Shown one piece after another: positions 8,711-17,481 of a stretch of DNA of 64,000 bases. Source of the DNA: an uncultured Hungatella sp. (GTDB lineage: Bacteria; Bacillota; Clostridia; Lachnospirales; Lachnospiraceae); the NCBI GenBank assembly GCA_910585435.1, contig CAJUEJ010000003.1, forward strand, positions 1 through 64,000. The letters run 5' to 3'. Positions within the stretch are counted from its first letter, which is position 1. Every line of letters begins with the position of its first letter. The position numbers and the translations under genes are program-made. The notes under the pieces are model-generated. The model did no database searches. It saw nothing but the letters and a program-made list of their open reading frames with translations, and was not told the origin of the DNA.

Positions 8711-9082
8711 TCATCCTTCTATCTTCACAACTTCAAACCCTTCCCCTGCCACTGCATTGCGGATTGCCTCCCTGGAAACTTCTCTGTCGTAAGAAACAAC
8801 CGCCTGTTTTTTCTTCCAGTCAACAGCTGCAGCGGCGCCTTCAATCCGGTTTATGGCTTTTGTAACACTGTATGCACAATGGTCACAATGCATGCCGGAA
8901 ATGGATACAAGCAGTTCCCCCTTTTTCTCCCCTTCCAACACTTTCGCCGGAATATCCGCCTTGGTGATACCGCTGCCGCCTCCGCCGCAGCAGCCTCCTT
9001 CTCCGCGGAAATGTTTTATAGAATTTTTCACGGAGAATCCAATAACCAGCACAAGCAGCACCATAATCAGCACATTACCCAT
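8711..9082 (-). CDS. Membrane-anchored heavy-metal-associated (HMA) domain protein
   Basis: The start at 9082 follows AAGGAG and gives 123 residues. A membrane helix (about residues 3-17) is followed by a Cys/Gly-rich stretch GGCCGGGGSG. A C-terminal HMA domain of ferredoxin-like fold follows, with the metal-binding GMHCDHC. It probably binds a soft or transition metal at the membrane. Its ATG overlaps the end of the upstream Cys-rich gene by 8 bases, which shows translational coupling inside the feo operon. The substrate metal cannot be told from sequence. Confidence 0.8.
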   Translation of the reverse strand: MGNVLIMVLLVLVIGFSVKNSIKHFRGEGGCCGGGGSGITKADIPAKVLEGEKKGELLVSISGMHCDHCAYSVTKAINRIEGAAAAVDWKKKQAVVSYDREVSREAIRNAVAGEGFEVVKIEG

Positions 9083-9248
9083 GCTTTTCTTCTCCTTCCA
9101 ATTCCTTTTTCTGATGGCAGTATCCGCCGCAGTATTTGCAGTCACCGCCGCACTGGAGAGATTTCCCGTTTTTCTTATCACGGACCATGCTTCCCACAGC
9201 CAGACCTACTGCTAATAACAATACTGCTAATACAATGAATGTTCCCAT
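9075..9248 (-). CDS. FeoB-associated Cys-rich small membrane protein
   Basis: This 57-residue gene starts at 9248 behind GGAGGCTGAAA. The product has an N-terminal membrane helix (residues 3-19), a basic patch (RDKKNGK), and a Cys cluster CGGDCKYCGGYC typical of the FeoB-associated Cys-rich family. Such proteins accompany clostridial FeoB and may help assemble the transporter or chaperone iron. It overlaps the following HMA gene by 8 bases and lies 158 bases after feoB. Confidence 0.85.
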   Translation of the reverse strand: MGTFIVLAVLLLAVGLAVGSMVRDKKNGKSLQCGGDCKYCGGYCHQKKELEGEEKHG

Positions 9249-9405
9249 TTTCAGCCTCCTGAATCCTTACCTTCTTAACCTTTTGCCACTGGATTGCAGC
9301 CTTGCCGGGACACCCCTGGGGACTGCGTTGCCAAAACCAAAATCATCATAAATCCGGCATCCCGGCAAACTGCCTGTCAGAATCTGTCACTGCCTTATTT
9401 TGCCT

Positions 9406-11562
9406 TTATCTTGCCTTCGAGACACTTCTCACATTGATTTCCAGAGTACTGCTTTCCTTATACGGCCTGAACAAAAGATATACAAATCCGGCTGCAAGAG
9501 CAAATGCAATGACCGTAAAGATTCCGAACCTTCCATATAGAATCAGGCTTCCAATCTGGTATATGCACAGTGACACAACATATGCCAAAAGGCACTGATA
9601 ACCGATTGCAAATAAAAACCACCTGGTATTGTTCATCTCACGTTTGATAGCGCCCATGGCTGCGAAGCAGGGAGCACACAGCAGGTTAAACACCAGGAAG
9701 GAATAGGCTGCCACAGTGCCCATGGCTGCTGCCAGGCTTCCCCAGATTTCCATGCCGTCTTCCGCCACTTCCTCCATGCCGTACAGGATTCCAAAGGTTC
9801 CAACCACATTCTCCTTGGCAACCAGGCCTGTAATGGCTGCCACCGCGGACCTCCAGCCACCCCAGCCCAGCGGATTGAAAATCCATGCAAACCCATTTCC
9901 GATTCCTGCCAGAATGCTGTGGTCCAGTTCCATGGTCTCAAGCATCCGGAACTGTCCGTCCACCCAGCCGAAATAGGAAGTAAACCATACCAGGATGGTA
10001 GACAGCAGGATAATGGTTCCTGCCTTCTTGATGAAGGACCAGCCCCTCTCCCACATACTGCGCAGCACGCTTCCCACCGTTGGCATATGGTATGCCGGAA
10101 GCTCCATGACAAAAGGCGCCGGTTCTCCGGAAAACATTTTCGTCTTCTTTAAAATAATGCCGGAGCAGATAATGGCGGCAATTCCCACGAAATAGGCGCT
10201 GGGAGCCACCCAGGAAGCCCCGCCGAATACGGCTCCTGCAATCAGCGCGATAATAGGAAGCTTGGCGCCACAGGGAATAAAGGTAGTGGTGATGATGGTC
10301 ATCTTCCGGTCCCTGTCATTCTCTATGGTACGGGAAGCCATAACTCCCGGAACACCGCAGCCGGTTCCGATTAACATGGGGATAAAGGACTTTCCCGACA
10401 AACCGAATTTGCGGAAAATACGGTCCATGATAAATGCCACCCGGGCCATATAGCCGCAGCCCTCCAGAAACGCCAGGAAGATAAACAGCACCAGCATCTG
10501 GGGAACAAAGCCCAGCACAGCTCCTACGCCGGCGACGATTCCGTCCAGAATCAGCCCCTGCAGCCAGTCTGCGCAGTTTAATGCGGTCAGAACACTTTCC
10601 ACAGCCGGAGGAATTATCTCGCCGAACAGCACATCATTGGTCCAGTCGGTCACAAAGGTTCCTACCGTCGTCACCGAAACATAATACACCAGCCACATCA
10701 CCGCCGCGAAGATGGGCAGCGCCAGTATCCGGTTGGTAACCCACTTGTCAATCTTGTCAGAGACAGTCATATTGCCTGCCTTCTGTTTCTTCTCGCAGCA
10801 CTCTCCGATGATGGATGATATGTAAACGTAACGCTCATTGGTGATGATGCTCTCCGTATCGTCATCCATCTCTTTTTCAATATCCGCAATCTCCTGGGAT
10901 ACGTCCGGCGCACCGGCCAGCTGCTCCCCAATCTTAGAATCCTTTTCCAAAAGCTTGATGGCAAAGAAGCGCCTCTGCTCTTTTGGCACCTGGTTTCCCA
11001 GTTTATCCTCGATGGAATCCAGCACAGACTCCACCTTATCCGCGAAGGTGTGGACCGGGGCCATGGCCTTCTTCTCCCGGGCCAGCTGCACCGCCATATC
11101 CGCCGCCTTTGAAACCCCGTCGCCCTTTAAAGCGGAAATCTCCACCACCTGGCAGCCCAGCCTCCGGGAAAGGGCTTGGATGTGAATCTGGTCCCCGTTT
11201 TTCCTTACAATATCCATCATATTCACAGCCATAACCACCGGAATTCCCAGCTCCATCAGCTGTGTGGAAAGATACAGGTTCCGTTCAATATTCGTGCCGT
11301 CTACAATATTTAAAATAGCATCCGGTTTTTCATTTATCAAGTAGTTTCTTGCTACCACTTCCTCCAATGTATAGGGAGACAGGGAATAGATACCGGGAAG
11401 GTCTGCAATCACCACATCCTTATTCCCTTTCAGCTTCCCTTCCTTCTTCTCCACGGTTACTCCCGGCCAGTTACCCACAAACTGGTTGGAACCGGTCAGG
11501 GCATTGAATAATGTAGTCTTACCACTGTTTGGATTACCCGCTAATGCGATTGTAAGCGCCAT
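9406..11562 (-). CDS. feoB: Ferrous iron transporter FeoB
   Basis: The 718-residue product imports Fe2+ across the cytoplasmic membrane. The N-terminal G domain shows GNPNSGKTT (residues 9-17), DLPG (54-57) and NMMD (114-117). The Gate-containing membrane part has the conserved GCGVPG and about eight to ten helices. Length and domain order are normal for Firmicute FeoB. A GGAGG ribosome binding site precedes the ATG. The 132-base gap to feoA2 carries a second copy of the feo operator, so feoB may also have its own metal-controlled promoter. Confidence 0.97.
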   Translation of the reverse strand: MALTIALAGNPNSGKTTLFNALTGSNQFVGNWPGVTVEKKEGKLKGNKDVVIADLPGIYSLSPYTLEEVVARNYLINEKPDAILNIVDGTNIERNLYLSTQLMELGIPVVMAVNMMDIVRKNGDQIHIQALSRRLGCQVVEISALKGDGVSKAADMAVQLAREKKAMAPVHTFADKVESVLDSIEDKLGNQVPKEQRRFFAIKLLEKDSKIGEQLAGAPDVSQEIADIEKEMDDDTESIITNERYVYISSIIGECCEKKQKAGNMTVSDKIDKWVTNRILALPIFAAVMWLVYYVSVTTVGTFVTDWTNDVLFGEIIPPAVESVLTALNCADWLQGLILDGIVAGVGAVLGFVPQMLVLFIFLAFLEGCGYMARVAFIMDRIFRKFGLSGKSFIPMLIGTGCGVPGVMASRTIENDRDRKMTIITTTFIPCGAKLPIIALIAGAVFGGASWVAPSAYFVGIAAIICSGIILKKTKMFSGEPAPFVMELPAYHMPTVGSVLRSMWERGWSFIKKAGTIILLSTILVWFTSYFGWVDGQFRMLETMELDHSILAGIGNGFAWIFNPLGWGGWRSAVAAITGLVAKENVVGTFGILYGMEEVAEDGMEIWGSLAAAMGTVAAYSFLVFNLLCAPCFAAMGAIKREMNNTRWFLFAIGYQCLLAYVVSLCIYQIGSLILYGRFGIFTVIAFALAAGFVYLLFRPYKESSTLEINVRSVSKAR

Positions 11563-11654
11563 TGTTTTCTCCTCCTTGTCGGCATCCGTTTTCCTATCAT
11601 CCGTCCGGATGCCTTTCCTGTCAGCATTTTGTTTTCAATAAAACATTTTGCAAA

Positions 11655-11668
11655 TTAGTTTATGCTAA
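11655..11668. promoter_or_regulatory. Second feo-type operator, upstream of feoB
   Basis: TTAG-N6-CTAA, reading GTTAGCATAAACTAA on the minus strand, matches the operator at the operon promoter. A weak -35 (TTGTTT) 17 bases before TAGCAT suggests a promoter for feoB. Confidence 0.55.
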
Positions 11669-11694
11669 CTATTGCTCAAAATTTAAACAACGTC

Positions 11695-11916
11695 TTATTC
11701 CACCTGAATCATCTCGGCATCCGCCTTGCGGACTGACAGCTCATAGCCCCTTACCGTGATTTCCACCGGGTCTCCCAGAGGGGCAACCTTCCTTACAAAG
11801 ACCTCCACTCCTTTTGTGATACCCATATCCATGATTCTTCTCTTCACCGGGCCCTCGCCGGTCAGCTTCACCACTTTTACCGTCTGATTGCACGGAACTT
11901 CTCTCAGAGTTTTCAT
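11695..11916 (-). CDS. feoA: FeoA-domain protein
   Basis: The start at 11916 follows GGGAGGAGATG and gives 73 residues, a standalone FeoA (SH3-like) domain with the typical GEGPVKRRIMDMGITKG and PLGDPVEITVRGYELSVRK. FeoA proteins assist FeoB, probably through its cytoplasmic G domain. It lies 86 bases after another FeoA-type gene and before feoB. The duplicated FeoA arrangement is common in Clostridia. Confidence 0.93.
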   Translation of the reverse strand: MKTLREVPCNQTVKVVKLTGEGPVKRRIMDMGITKGVEVFVRKVAPLGDPVEITVRGYELSVRKADAEMIQVE

Positions 11917-12002
11917 GACATCTCCTCCCTTCTGCTCCACATATTCCAGGCCGCTGCCTCCTGCTCCCCCGCCCCAGGCCCAGGCCTGTATCCATCTGCT
12001 TT

Positions 12003-12218
12003 TCAATTCACCATAATCCTGTTTGCCATATCCTTCCCTATGGCAACTCTGGAGTCCTTCACATTGATAATCATATTTCCGTTGGCAGCGGACACGATAG
12101 TCACCTGAGCTCCGTTTACAAATCCCAGGTTCTCCAGAAATCTTCTGGTCTCCTCTTTTCCGCCAACCTTTCTCACCACACTGGGTTCTCCTGCATTTAC
12201 CATCGATAACGGCATCAT
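12003..12218 (-). CDS. feoA: FeoA-domain protein (first of two)
   Basis: This 71-residue SH3-like FeoA protein is the first gene of the iron operon. It has the family signatures RRFLENLGFVNGAQVTIVS and KDSRVAIGKDMANRIMV. The start at 12218 follows AAGAAGGAACG. It is more divergent than the second FeoA; clostridial FeoB systems often pair two FeoA proteins with different partners. Transcription comes from the operator-controlled promoter just upstream. Confidence 0.92.
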   Translation of the reverse strand: MMPLSMVNAGEPSVVRKVGGKEETRRFLENLGFVNGAQVTIVSAANGNMIINVKDSRVAIGKDMANRIMVN

Positions 12219-12260
12219 CGTTCCTTCTTTCTATGGTGTTTTATTAATGGTTATTTATCG

Positions 12261-12302
12261 CTAACCATACGTTAGTATATTCTAACTTCCAAAGATTGTC
12301 AA
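12261..12302 (-). promoter_or_regulatory. feo promoter with overlapping metal-regulator operator
   Basis: TTGACA (12297-12302), a 17-base spacer and TATACT (12274-12279) form a strong promoter reading into feoA. A dyad GTTAG-N6-CTAAC (12271-12286) covers the -10, and a further CTAAC half-site lies at 12261-12265. The dyad resembles DtxR/IdeR-type sites; repression by an iron regulator is inferred. Confidence 0.75.
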
Positions 12303-12355
12303 TATGGGTAAATGATATTTTTTCTCAATAAGACACTCTTTAAAAGGACCGGCGA

Positions 12356-12390
12356 AAAGGCGGTTCCTGGTACTGCCAAAAACCGCCTTT
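12356..12390 (-). terminator. Terminator after the MqsR/Panacea toxin-antitoxin pair
   Basis: Ten-base perfect arms (AAAGGCGGTT and AACCGCCTTT) are followed by a short T4 tract on the minus strand, 16 bases after the antitoxin stop. Confidence 0.75.
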
Positions 12391-12405
12391 CTTACATAAT
12401 CGGTT

Positions 12406-13410
12406 TTAATTCAATTCAATATACTTTGCATAGGTATAAGAAATAATCTCACCTTTTTGGGTTTCCATATATCCCTTCTCTTTATGAGAATAATTGGAAA
12501 TATCTGCCGATCCAAAGTTTGAAAATTTATTATATATCCGGTTCAGTACCGCCAGTTCTTCTTTAGAAAGAACGTCCTTTGGCATATCTTTCTCCGGAAT
12601 CACCTGATGCTTTTCATATCCATTGTCATAAACCACTTCAATATGGGCGATATGGTCAGCCGCCATTGTGCCAAGAAGAATATCAAAATTCTCAGGTACC
12701 GGTCCATAGGGCAGGTGTGCGTACCTGGCTCCGGATATTGATATCCCATTTTCCTTATAGAAGATCATATCTGAGTAATTCAAAAGCTTCATCAGCTTTG
12801 TCTTCAGAAGCTCCGTGCTTTTGTGCGCGAAAAAGAGAACCATTGCACAGAATTTGTCATAATCAAAGGCTCTGTAGCCGTTTTCCTGGCATGGCGTTTT
12901 TGCAAGGAACAGATGAAGAAATCTTCTTCCAGTCCGGTATTCCTCATTCTGCTCAAGCTGTTCGACAACGGCCAGCAGCTTTTCTTTTTGTCTTTCACCC
13001 AGGGTAACCTCATTTTCTGTAAGATAGGTCCTCATGTTTTCCGGCTCACGCAGAAAAAGCAGCAGGCTGTTATGCGCCTTGTCCTGAATAGAGCCATTCT
13101 CATATCTGCAGATTGTTTTGTCGCCCCAGTTCAATAATTTGGCAAAGCTCCTCTGACTAAGGCCATACTGTTCCCGTATCTTTCTAATCTCTTCCGGAAG
13201 GAGCAATTTGTGCCTTCTGCGGTACTCATTATATGCCAGAACTAATGTGGCATTATCCAGTTCCTCGCAAAAAAACTCTTCTCCGCATTCAGCACATACC
13301 AGCACCTGTGCATCAACTTCCACCGCCTCCCCGCACACATCATATGCTTCCTTCTTAATTATTATCTTTGTTTCGACTTCTTTCCCACACTCTTCACAAT
13401 ACTTCCTCAT
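12406..13410 (-). CDS. YgiT zinc finger-HTH-Panacea antitoxin
   Basis: The start at 13410 follows GGAGG eight bases upstream and gives 334 residues. The N-terminus has two CXXC pairs (CEECG, CAECGEEF) of a YgiT/MqsA zinc finger. Next is an XRE-type helix-turn-helix (IRKIREQYGLSQRSFAKLL, then WGDKTICRYENG). The C-terminal half (about 165-334) is a Panacea/SocA-like (DUF4065) domain (KLMKLLNYSDMIFYKENG, GARYAHLPYGPVPENF). Panacea domains neutralise many unrelated toxins, and the HTH probably represses the operon. The gene follows an MqsR-like toxin gene by 18 bases, the mqsRA order. The combination of MqsA-like and Panacea parts suggests how the toxin partner is recognised. Confidence 0.85.
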   Translation of the reverse strand: MRKYCEECGKEVETKIIIKKEAYDVCGEAVEVDAQVLVCAECGEEFFCEELDNATLVLAYNEYRRRHKLLLPEEIRKIREQYGLSQRSFAKLLNWGDKTICRYENGSIQDKAHNSLLLFLREPENMRTYLTENEVTLGERQKEKLLAVVEQLEQNEEYRTGRRFLHLFLAKTPCQENGYRAFDYDKFCAMVLFFAHKSTELLKTKLMKLLNYSDMIFYKENGISISGARYAHLPYGPVPENFDILLGTMAADHIAHIEVVYDNGYEKHQVIPEKDMPKDVLSKEELAVLNRIYNKFSNFGSADISNYSHKEKGYMETQKGEIISYTYAKYIELN

Positions 13411-13428
13411 CAATACCGCCTCCAATTC

Positions 13429-13773
13429 TTAAGCAAAATCATCTTCATGAAAGCCAAGACACTTTAGGATATCCTCTCCGTTTTCCTTTGTAATCTTTAC
13501 CTTCACATAGAACTGCATCCCGTCGATATCTTTCTTAAATTCCCATATATCTCCTGGGCGGTTCGGATCCAGATCCTGCTTAGGACCCTTGTAATAATCA
13601 CCGACAGCCAGCCCTAAAATCTCATTCTTGGCATCAGTGATCGTAAGGCCATGTCTGGCTAATGCCTGCATATTCTTCCTTCTCGGAACAAAATCATATT
13701 TTCCTGTGGACAACAGTCTCTTAACCTCGGAAATGAAAGCCGCAATATCCGATACACCCGCTTGATTACTCAC
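13429..13773 (-). CDS. MqsR-like toxin (putative mRNA interferase)
   Basis: The gene uses a GTG start at 13773 behind GGGGGTGG. The 114 residues match the MqsR pattern: a helical N-terminus, then GLTITDAKNEILGLAVGDYY with KGP, W in GDIWEF, and YVKVKI at the position of the MqsR catalytic Tyr/Lys strand. MqsR is a RelE-fold endoribonuclease that cleaves mRNA at GCU; catalysis here is inferred. It is the first gene of the toxin-antitoxin operon. Confidence 0.75.
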   Translation of the reverse strand: MSNQAGVSDIAAFISEVKRLLSTGKYDFVPRRKNMQALARHGLTITDAKNEILGLAVGDYYKGPKQDLDPNRPGDIWEFKKDIDGMQFYVKVKITKENGEDILKCLGFHEDDFA

Positions 13774-13796
13774 CGGGCCACCCCCTTGTACTTTAT

Positions 13797-13824
13797 ATTA
13801 TACTCAAAAATTTCCTCCCGTCAA
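13797..13824 (-). promoter_or_regulatory. Promoter of the MqsR/Panacea pair
   Basis: TTGACG (13819-13824), a 16-base spacer and TATAAT (13797-13802) read toward the toxin gene, about 25 bases before its GTG. The -35 abuts the T-run of the preceding terminator. Confidence 0.75.
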
Positions 13825-13826
13825 GA

Positions 13827-13852
13827 AAAATGCGGTCATATAACCGCATTTT
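13827..13852 (-). terminator. Terminator between ybaK and the toxin-antitoxin promoter
   Basis: A perfect dyad AAAATGCGGT-N6-ACCGCATTTT is followed by a T-rich tract on the minus strand. Its symmetry allows action in both directions. About 130 bases between it and ybaK hold no convincing gene. Confidence 0.7.
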
Positions 13853-13987
13853 CTAGATTACACGATCATGTTTACTCTCCCTGTCATAGCGATTTTGAAA
13901 ACCCTTGTATTCTTTTCATATACTTTGGGTTCCATCGAGAACTTCCACATTATATTCTCTTGCGATTGTATTCACCACCTGCCTTGA

Positions 13988-14479
13988 TTATAGGCCCTCC
14001 TCCGTTATGTCGGCAAAACGGCATCTTGTCACAGATGCCAGAGCCTGCGGCGATAATTCAATCTGAAATCCGACCCTGCCTGCACTCACGAACATCTTCT
14101 CATACTGCTTTGCTGCTTCATGAATGAAGGTCGGAAATTGCTTCTTCATCCCAATGGGGGAGCAGCCCCCGTGGACATAGCCTGTAAGCGGCAGAAGTTC
14201 TTTCTGCTTTATCATGCTGACAGCTTTCTCGCCCGCTGCCTTTGCAGCTTTCTTCAAGTCCAGTTCCGATTTTACCGGAACCACAAACACATAATACTGC
14301 CCGGATTTCCCCTGGGTGACCAGCGTTTTGAAAACTTTATCCGCATCCTCTCCAAGAAGCCCCGCGATCTCCTCGCCGCTCATAGCGGCATCAGGCTCGT
14401 AGGTATGTGCCGTGTATTCCATCTTCTTACTGTCCAAAATGCGCATCACATTGGTTTTATCATTATTATTCTTTGTCAT
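13988..14479 (-). CDS. ybaK: YbaK/EbsC-type aminoacyl-tRNA deacylase (Cys-tRNA(Pro) type)
   Basis: The start at 14479 follows GGAGAGGAGC and gives 163 residues, normal for the YbaK family. Motifs include DKVFKTLVTQGKSGQYYVFVVPV with the invariant Lys, the glycine-rich GYVHGGCSPIG, and VSAGRVGFQIELSPQ. These enzymes hydrolyse mischarged Cys-tRNA(Pro). The gene sits 38 bases after hsdR in the same direction, so it may be co-transcribed with the restriction operon without being functionally related. Confidence 0.9.
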   Translation of the reverse strand: MTKNNNDKTNVMRILDSKKMEYTAHTYEPDAAMSGEEIAGLLGEDADKVFKTLVTQGKSGQYYVFVVPVKSELDLKKAAKAAGEKAVSMIKQKELLPLTGYVHGGCSPIGMKKQFPTFIHEAAKQYEKMFVSAGRVGFQIELSPQALASVTRCRFADITEEGL

Positions 14480-14517
14480 AGGCCTGCTCCTCTCCTGCCA
14501 GATGCACTGTCTCATCC

Positions 14518-17478
14518 TCAATCAATTAACGGGGCAATCTCCGGCATAAGATCATTCTTAAACTCATCAATCATCCGTATCCTGAATTTGAGTTTAGACA
14601 GTGCATCTTCATTTTCTTCCTTATAAGCCCCATAATCTGCACTGTCCTTTAATTTATTCTCATTTGCAAGTTCACCGTCTCTGAAATGAAGAACCTCATA
14701 CTTGACATCCTCAAAATCCAAATACCATTTTTCTGCATATTTCTTAATCTCCTCATCAATAACAGCATAGCGCATCTGATTGATAATAACAGAAATATCC
14801 TGTCCCAGAAATCTTTCTTTATTCTTTTCAATCCCATTCACAACCTGCATAAGCAATGCACTTAATTTCGGATTGTCGCCTGCAAATTCTGTTATAATCT
14901 CTTTTATGGTTCTTATTCTGGTTTCAAATTCAGCCTTGTTAAAATCATCTTGTGATTGTTCGAAAGACTCCATAACCCCTCGCAACAATTCTACAATATA
15001 CTCAAAATCAATCCTCAGTTTGCTGTAGGCCACCAAATCATAATCATCCCATACAGGTTCTTCATCCGGGTTCTGGTTGTCATCCGGTTTTTTCAGCTCC
15101 TCCATCACATTCTTATACATTGCCGCATAATTTTCATATTCTTCTTCGGAAAATCCCAGGGAATCCAGTACACACGGCTGGTAAACCGAAAAAGATTTCA
15201 GGTGCGCAAAATCATGGTCCAATGCTCTGAAAAGATGAATGAATGCCTTCTTTTGCTTTCGGGACAGTCCCGCTATGTCCTCAGGTGTCTGTGCCAGATT
15301 ACGGATTGCTTTCAGTGATACGGAAAAAGATGTTTTCACATCATCCCAATCCTCTGCTATGGGCTTGCCGTCCCCTCCGCGGGAATACAGCCTGAGTGCC
15401 GTATTAATTGCATCTTTATACTCTCTGGGAGCCTGAAAGGTCACAATCTGCCCATACAGTTTTGCATAATCAAAAAGTCTGTTGGTACGGGAAAATGCCT
15501 GAATGATATTCTGCGGGGCCATGGGCTGTCTGTCGATAAACAGCGTAGACAGGCAGGGGGCGTCAAACCCGGTTAAAAGCCGGTCAACCACAATCACCAA
15601 ATCAAGCTGCTGGCTTCGGTCCAGATACTTTTTCTCCTTTCTTGCCAACCGTTCATTGAGATTGTTATTGTAGGCATTTATGGCATCTATCTGATAACTG
15701 GTGCCGAACATTTCCTGATAATCTTTTAACGCTTCCTTCATTTTATTCTGATTGATTGTGGAAGCTTCTTCATTTTCCGACAGGGAATAGGTTATGGCAA
15801 ATTTAGGAAAATCCGGCAGCGTTTTATGTACGGTATCGCAAATTTTCAGCTTATCTTTCCCTTCTTTTACCTTCTTTAACAAATCATAATATTTCTGTGC
15901 TCTTTCAATGGAACCGGTTGTCAATATTGCCTCGTAAGTTCTGCCTTTGTCATTGTTCATACCAAATTTGTCGTAGGATTGATTCAAAATAACATTCAGG
16001 ACTTTCCGCATATGTTCTTCTGTTTCATATACCTTTTTTGCCTCATCATCGCTTAAATCTTTGGCCCCAAGATTTTCAACCATGAATCCCAAAACCGCCT
16101 CGTCATGGATGGCTTCTTTAATGGTATAGCTATGCAGGCATTCACCGTACATCTGCTCTGTAGTCTGCGGCAGATCGCCCTTCCGTTCATAGCTGTTTTC
16201 ATCAAAAATAGGGGTTCCCGTAAAACCATACCACAAGGAGTTGGTAAAAAATGTTTCAAGGTCTCTTTTGGTTTGGGGCGTTACGGCTCTGTGACATTCA
16301 TCCACAACAAAAGCGACCTTTAAGGACTTCATTTTTTCGTACCGTTTCGTCCCTTCCTTCAGGCGCCGGTTTACCATAATCTGCATCTTCTGACGAGTGG
16401 TTACTATCATCTGGCGGTTGTCATCTGACATCTTTTGGATAAGGGAATCCACATAGTCCGTATCATCCACCTCAATGGTATCATTATCCGCGTAGGACTG
16501 AAAAGCCATTTTCGTCTGCATATCAAGGTCTTTCCTGTCAATGAGAAATACTGTTTTCTCGATTGACGGAATGTCCATCAGCAGATTTCTTGTAGCTTTG
16601 TAGGAAGTCATTGTTTTGCCGGAGCCTGTGGTGTGCCAGATAAACCCGGATTTTCCCTGCTTTGATGCTGCACGCATTGCTTCAATGGCATGAATCTGAT
16701 ATGGACGCAGTATCAAAAATTTCCTTTTATCGTTATCAAGAACCGTATATCTGGTAATCATCTCATGGGCTTCCGGTATTTTGAGAACGGCCCTGGCAAA
16801 CTCAATATAATCACAGACAGGATGATTTTCCTTATCAAGCCATCCTGTGATAAATTTTTTGTTTAGTTCCGTATCTCTGGCAGCAGAAAAATACTTTGTA
16901 TCTGCACCATTGCTTACAACAAACATCTGCACATTTGAAAAAATGCCGTGGAACTTGCCCTCTGCAATATATTTCTTAATCTGGCGGTAGGCGTCCATGT
17001 AGGAATGCTCTTTATTTTTCAGTTCAATATGGATGAAGGGAATCCCATTAATCAGAAGCGTTACGTCAAAACGCCGGTCTCTGTCTCCCTCTGCATTCTC
17101 TGACTTAAATGCCTGATATTGATTGATAACCTCATACACACTGGAGCCGCCAGCCACATGCTCATTATTTATCACCATAAGATGCAGCGTTTCATTTCCG
17201 CGCTGGATGTGGACATATACTTTACCGTTTTCTCCTGCCATCCATTTTCCGGCATCATAAAAGGAAGCGTGGGATAAGTCATTCTTAATCTTGGCAAACT
17301 CGGAATCGCTGAGCGGAACATCGTTAAGCTTCGCCTTGTTATTCTGTTCCAGAATGTATTTAAAATTATTCCATAGCTGGTTCTCTGTTCTGATATCAGG
17401 TCTGTAGGTCCATTGAGATTCATCACAGCAAAGCTGGTCTATCAATTTCTTTTCCATTACGGATTCTAATTCTGCCAT
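14518..17478 (-). CDS. hsdR: Type I restriction enzyme, R subunit
   Basis: The 986-residue product is the ATP-driven translocase and endonuclease of a type I system. The N-terminal nuclease has the D...ExK pattern in FDVTLLINGIPFIHIELK (about residues 138-155). Next comes an SF2 helicase with Walker A TTGSGKT, DECH, GFTGTP and QAFSRTNR, and then a helical HsdM-docking C-terminus. Length is normal for this family. AAGGA precedes the ATG, and only three bases separate it from hsdS. No frameshift or inactivating change is visible. Confidence 0.96.
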   Translation of the reverse strand: MAELESVMEKKLIDQLCCDESQWTYRPDIRTENQLWNNFKYILEQNNKAKLNDVPLSDSEFAKIKNDLSHASFYDAGKWMAGENGKVYVHIQRGNETLHLMVINNEHVAGGSSVYEVINQYQAFKSENAEGDRDRRFDVTLLINGIPFIHIELKNKEHSYMDAYRQIKKYIAEGKFHGIFSNVQMFVVSNGADTKYFSAARDTELNKKFITGWLDKENHPVCDYIEFARAVLKIPEAHEMITRYTVLDNDKRKFLILRPYQIHAIEAMRAASKQGKSGFIWHTTGSGKTMTSYKATRNLLMDIPSIEKTVFLIDRKDLDMQTKMAFQSYADNDTIEVDDTDYVDSLIQKMSDDNRQMIVTTRQKMQIMVNRRLKEGTKRYEKMKSLKVAFVVDECHRAVTPQTKRDLETFFTNSLWYGFTGTPIFDENSYERKGDLPQTTEQMYGECLHSYTIKEAIHDEAVLGFMVENLGAKDLSDDEAKKVYETEEHMRKVLNVILNQSYDKFGMNNDKGRTYEAILTTGSIERAQKYYDLLKKVKEGKDKLKICDTVHKTLPDFPKFAITYSLSENEEASTINQNKMKEALKDYQEMFGTSYQIDAINAYNNNLNERLARKEKKYLDRSQQLDLVIVVDRLLTGFDAPCLSTLFIDRQPMAPQNIIQAFSRTNRLFDYAKLYGQIVTFQAPREYKDAINTALRLYSRGGDGKPIAEDWDDVKTSFSVSLKAIRNLAQTPEDIAGLSRKQKKAFIHLFRALDHDFAHLKSFSVYQPCVLDSLGFSEEEYENYAAMYKNVMEELKKPDDNQNPDEEPVWDDYDLVAYSKLRIDFEYIVELLRGVMESFEQSQDDFNKAEFETRIRTIKEIITEFAGDNPKLSALLMQVVNGIEKNKERFLGQDISVIINQMRYAVIDEEIKKYAEKWYLDFEDVKYEVLHFRDGELANENKLKDSADYGAYKEENEDALSKLKFRIRMIDEFKNDLMPEIAPLID

Positions 17479-17481
17479 AAG

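Noticed and set aside
13855..13987. Possible small coding remnant between ybaK and the toxin-antitoxin promoter (MEPKVYEKNTRVFKI...)
   Set aside because: Only 25 codons, no family match and no clear ribosome binding site.
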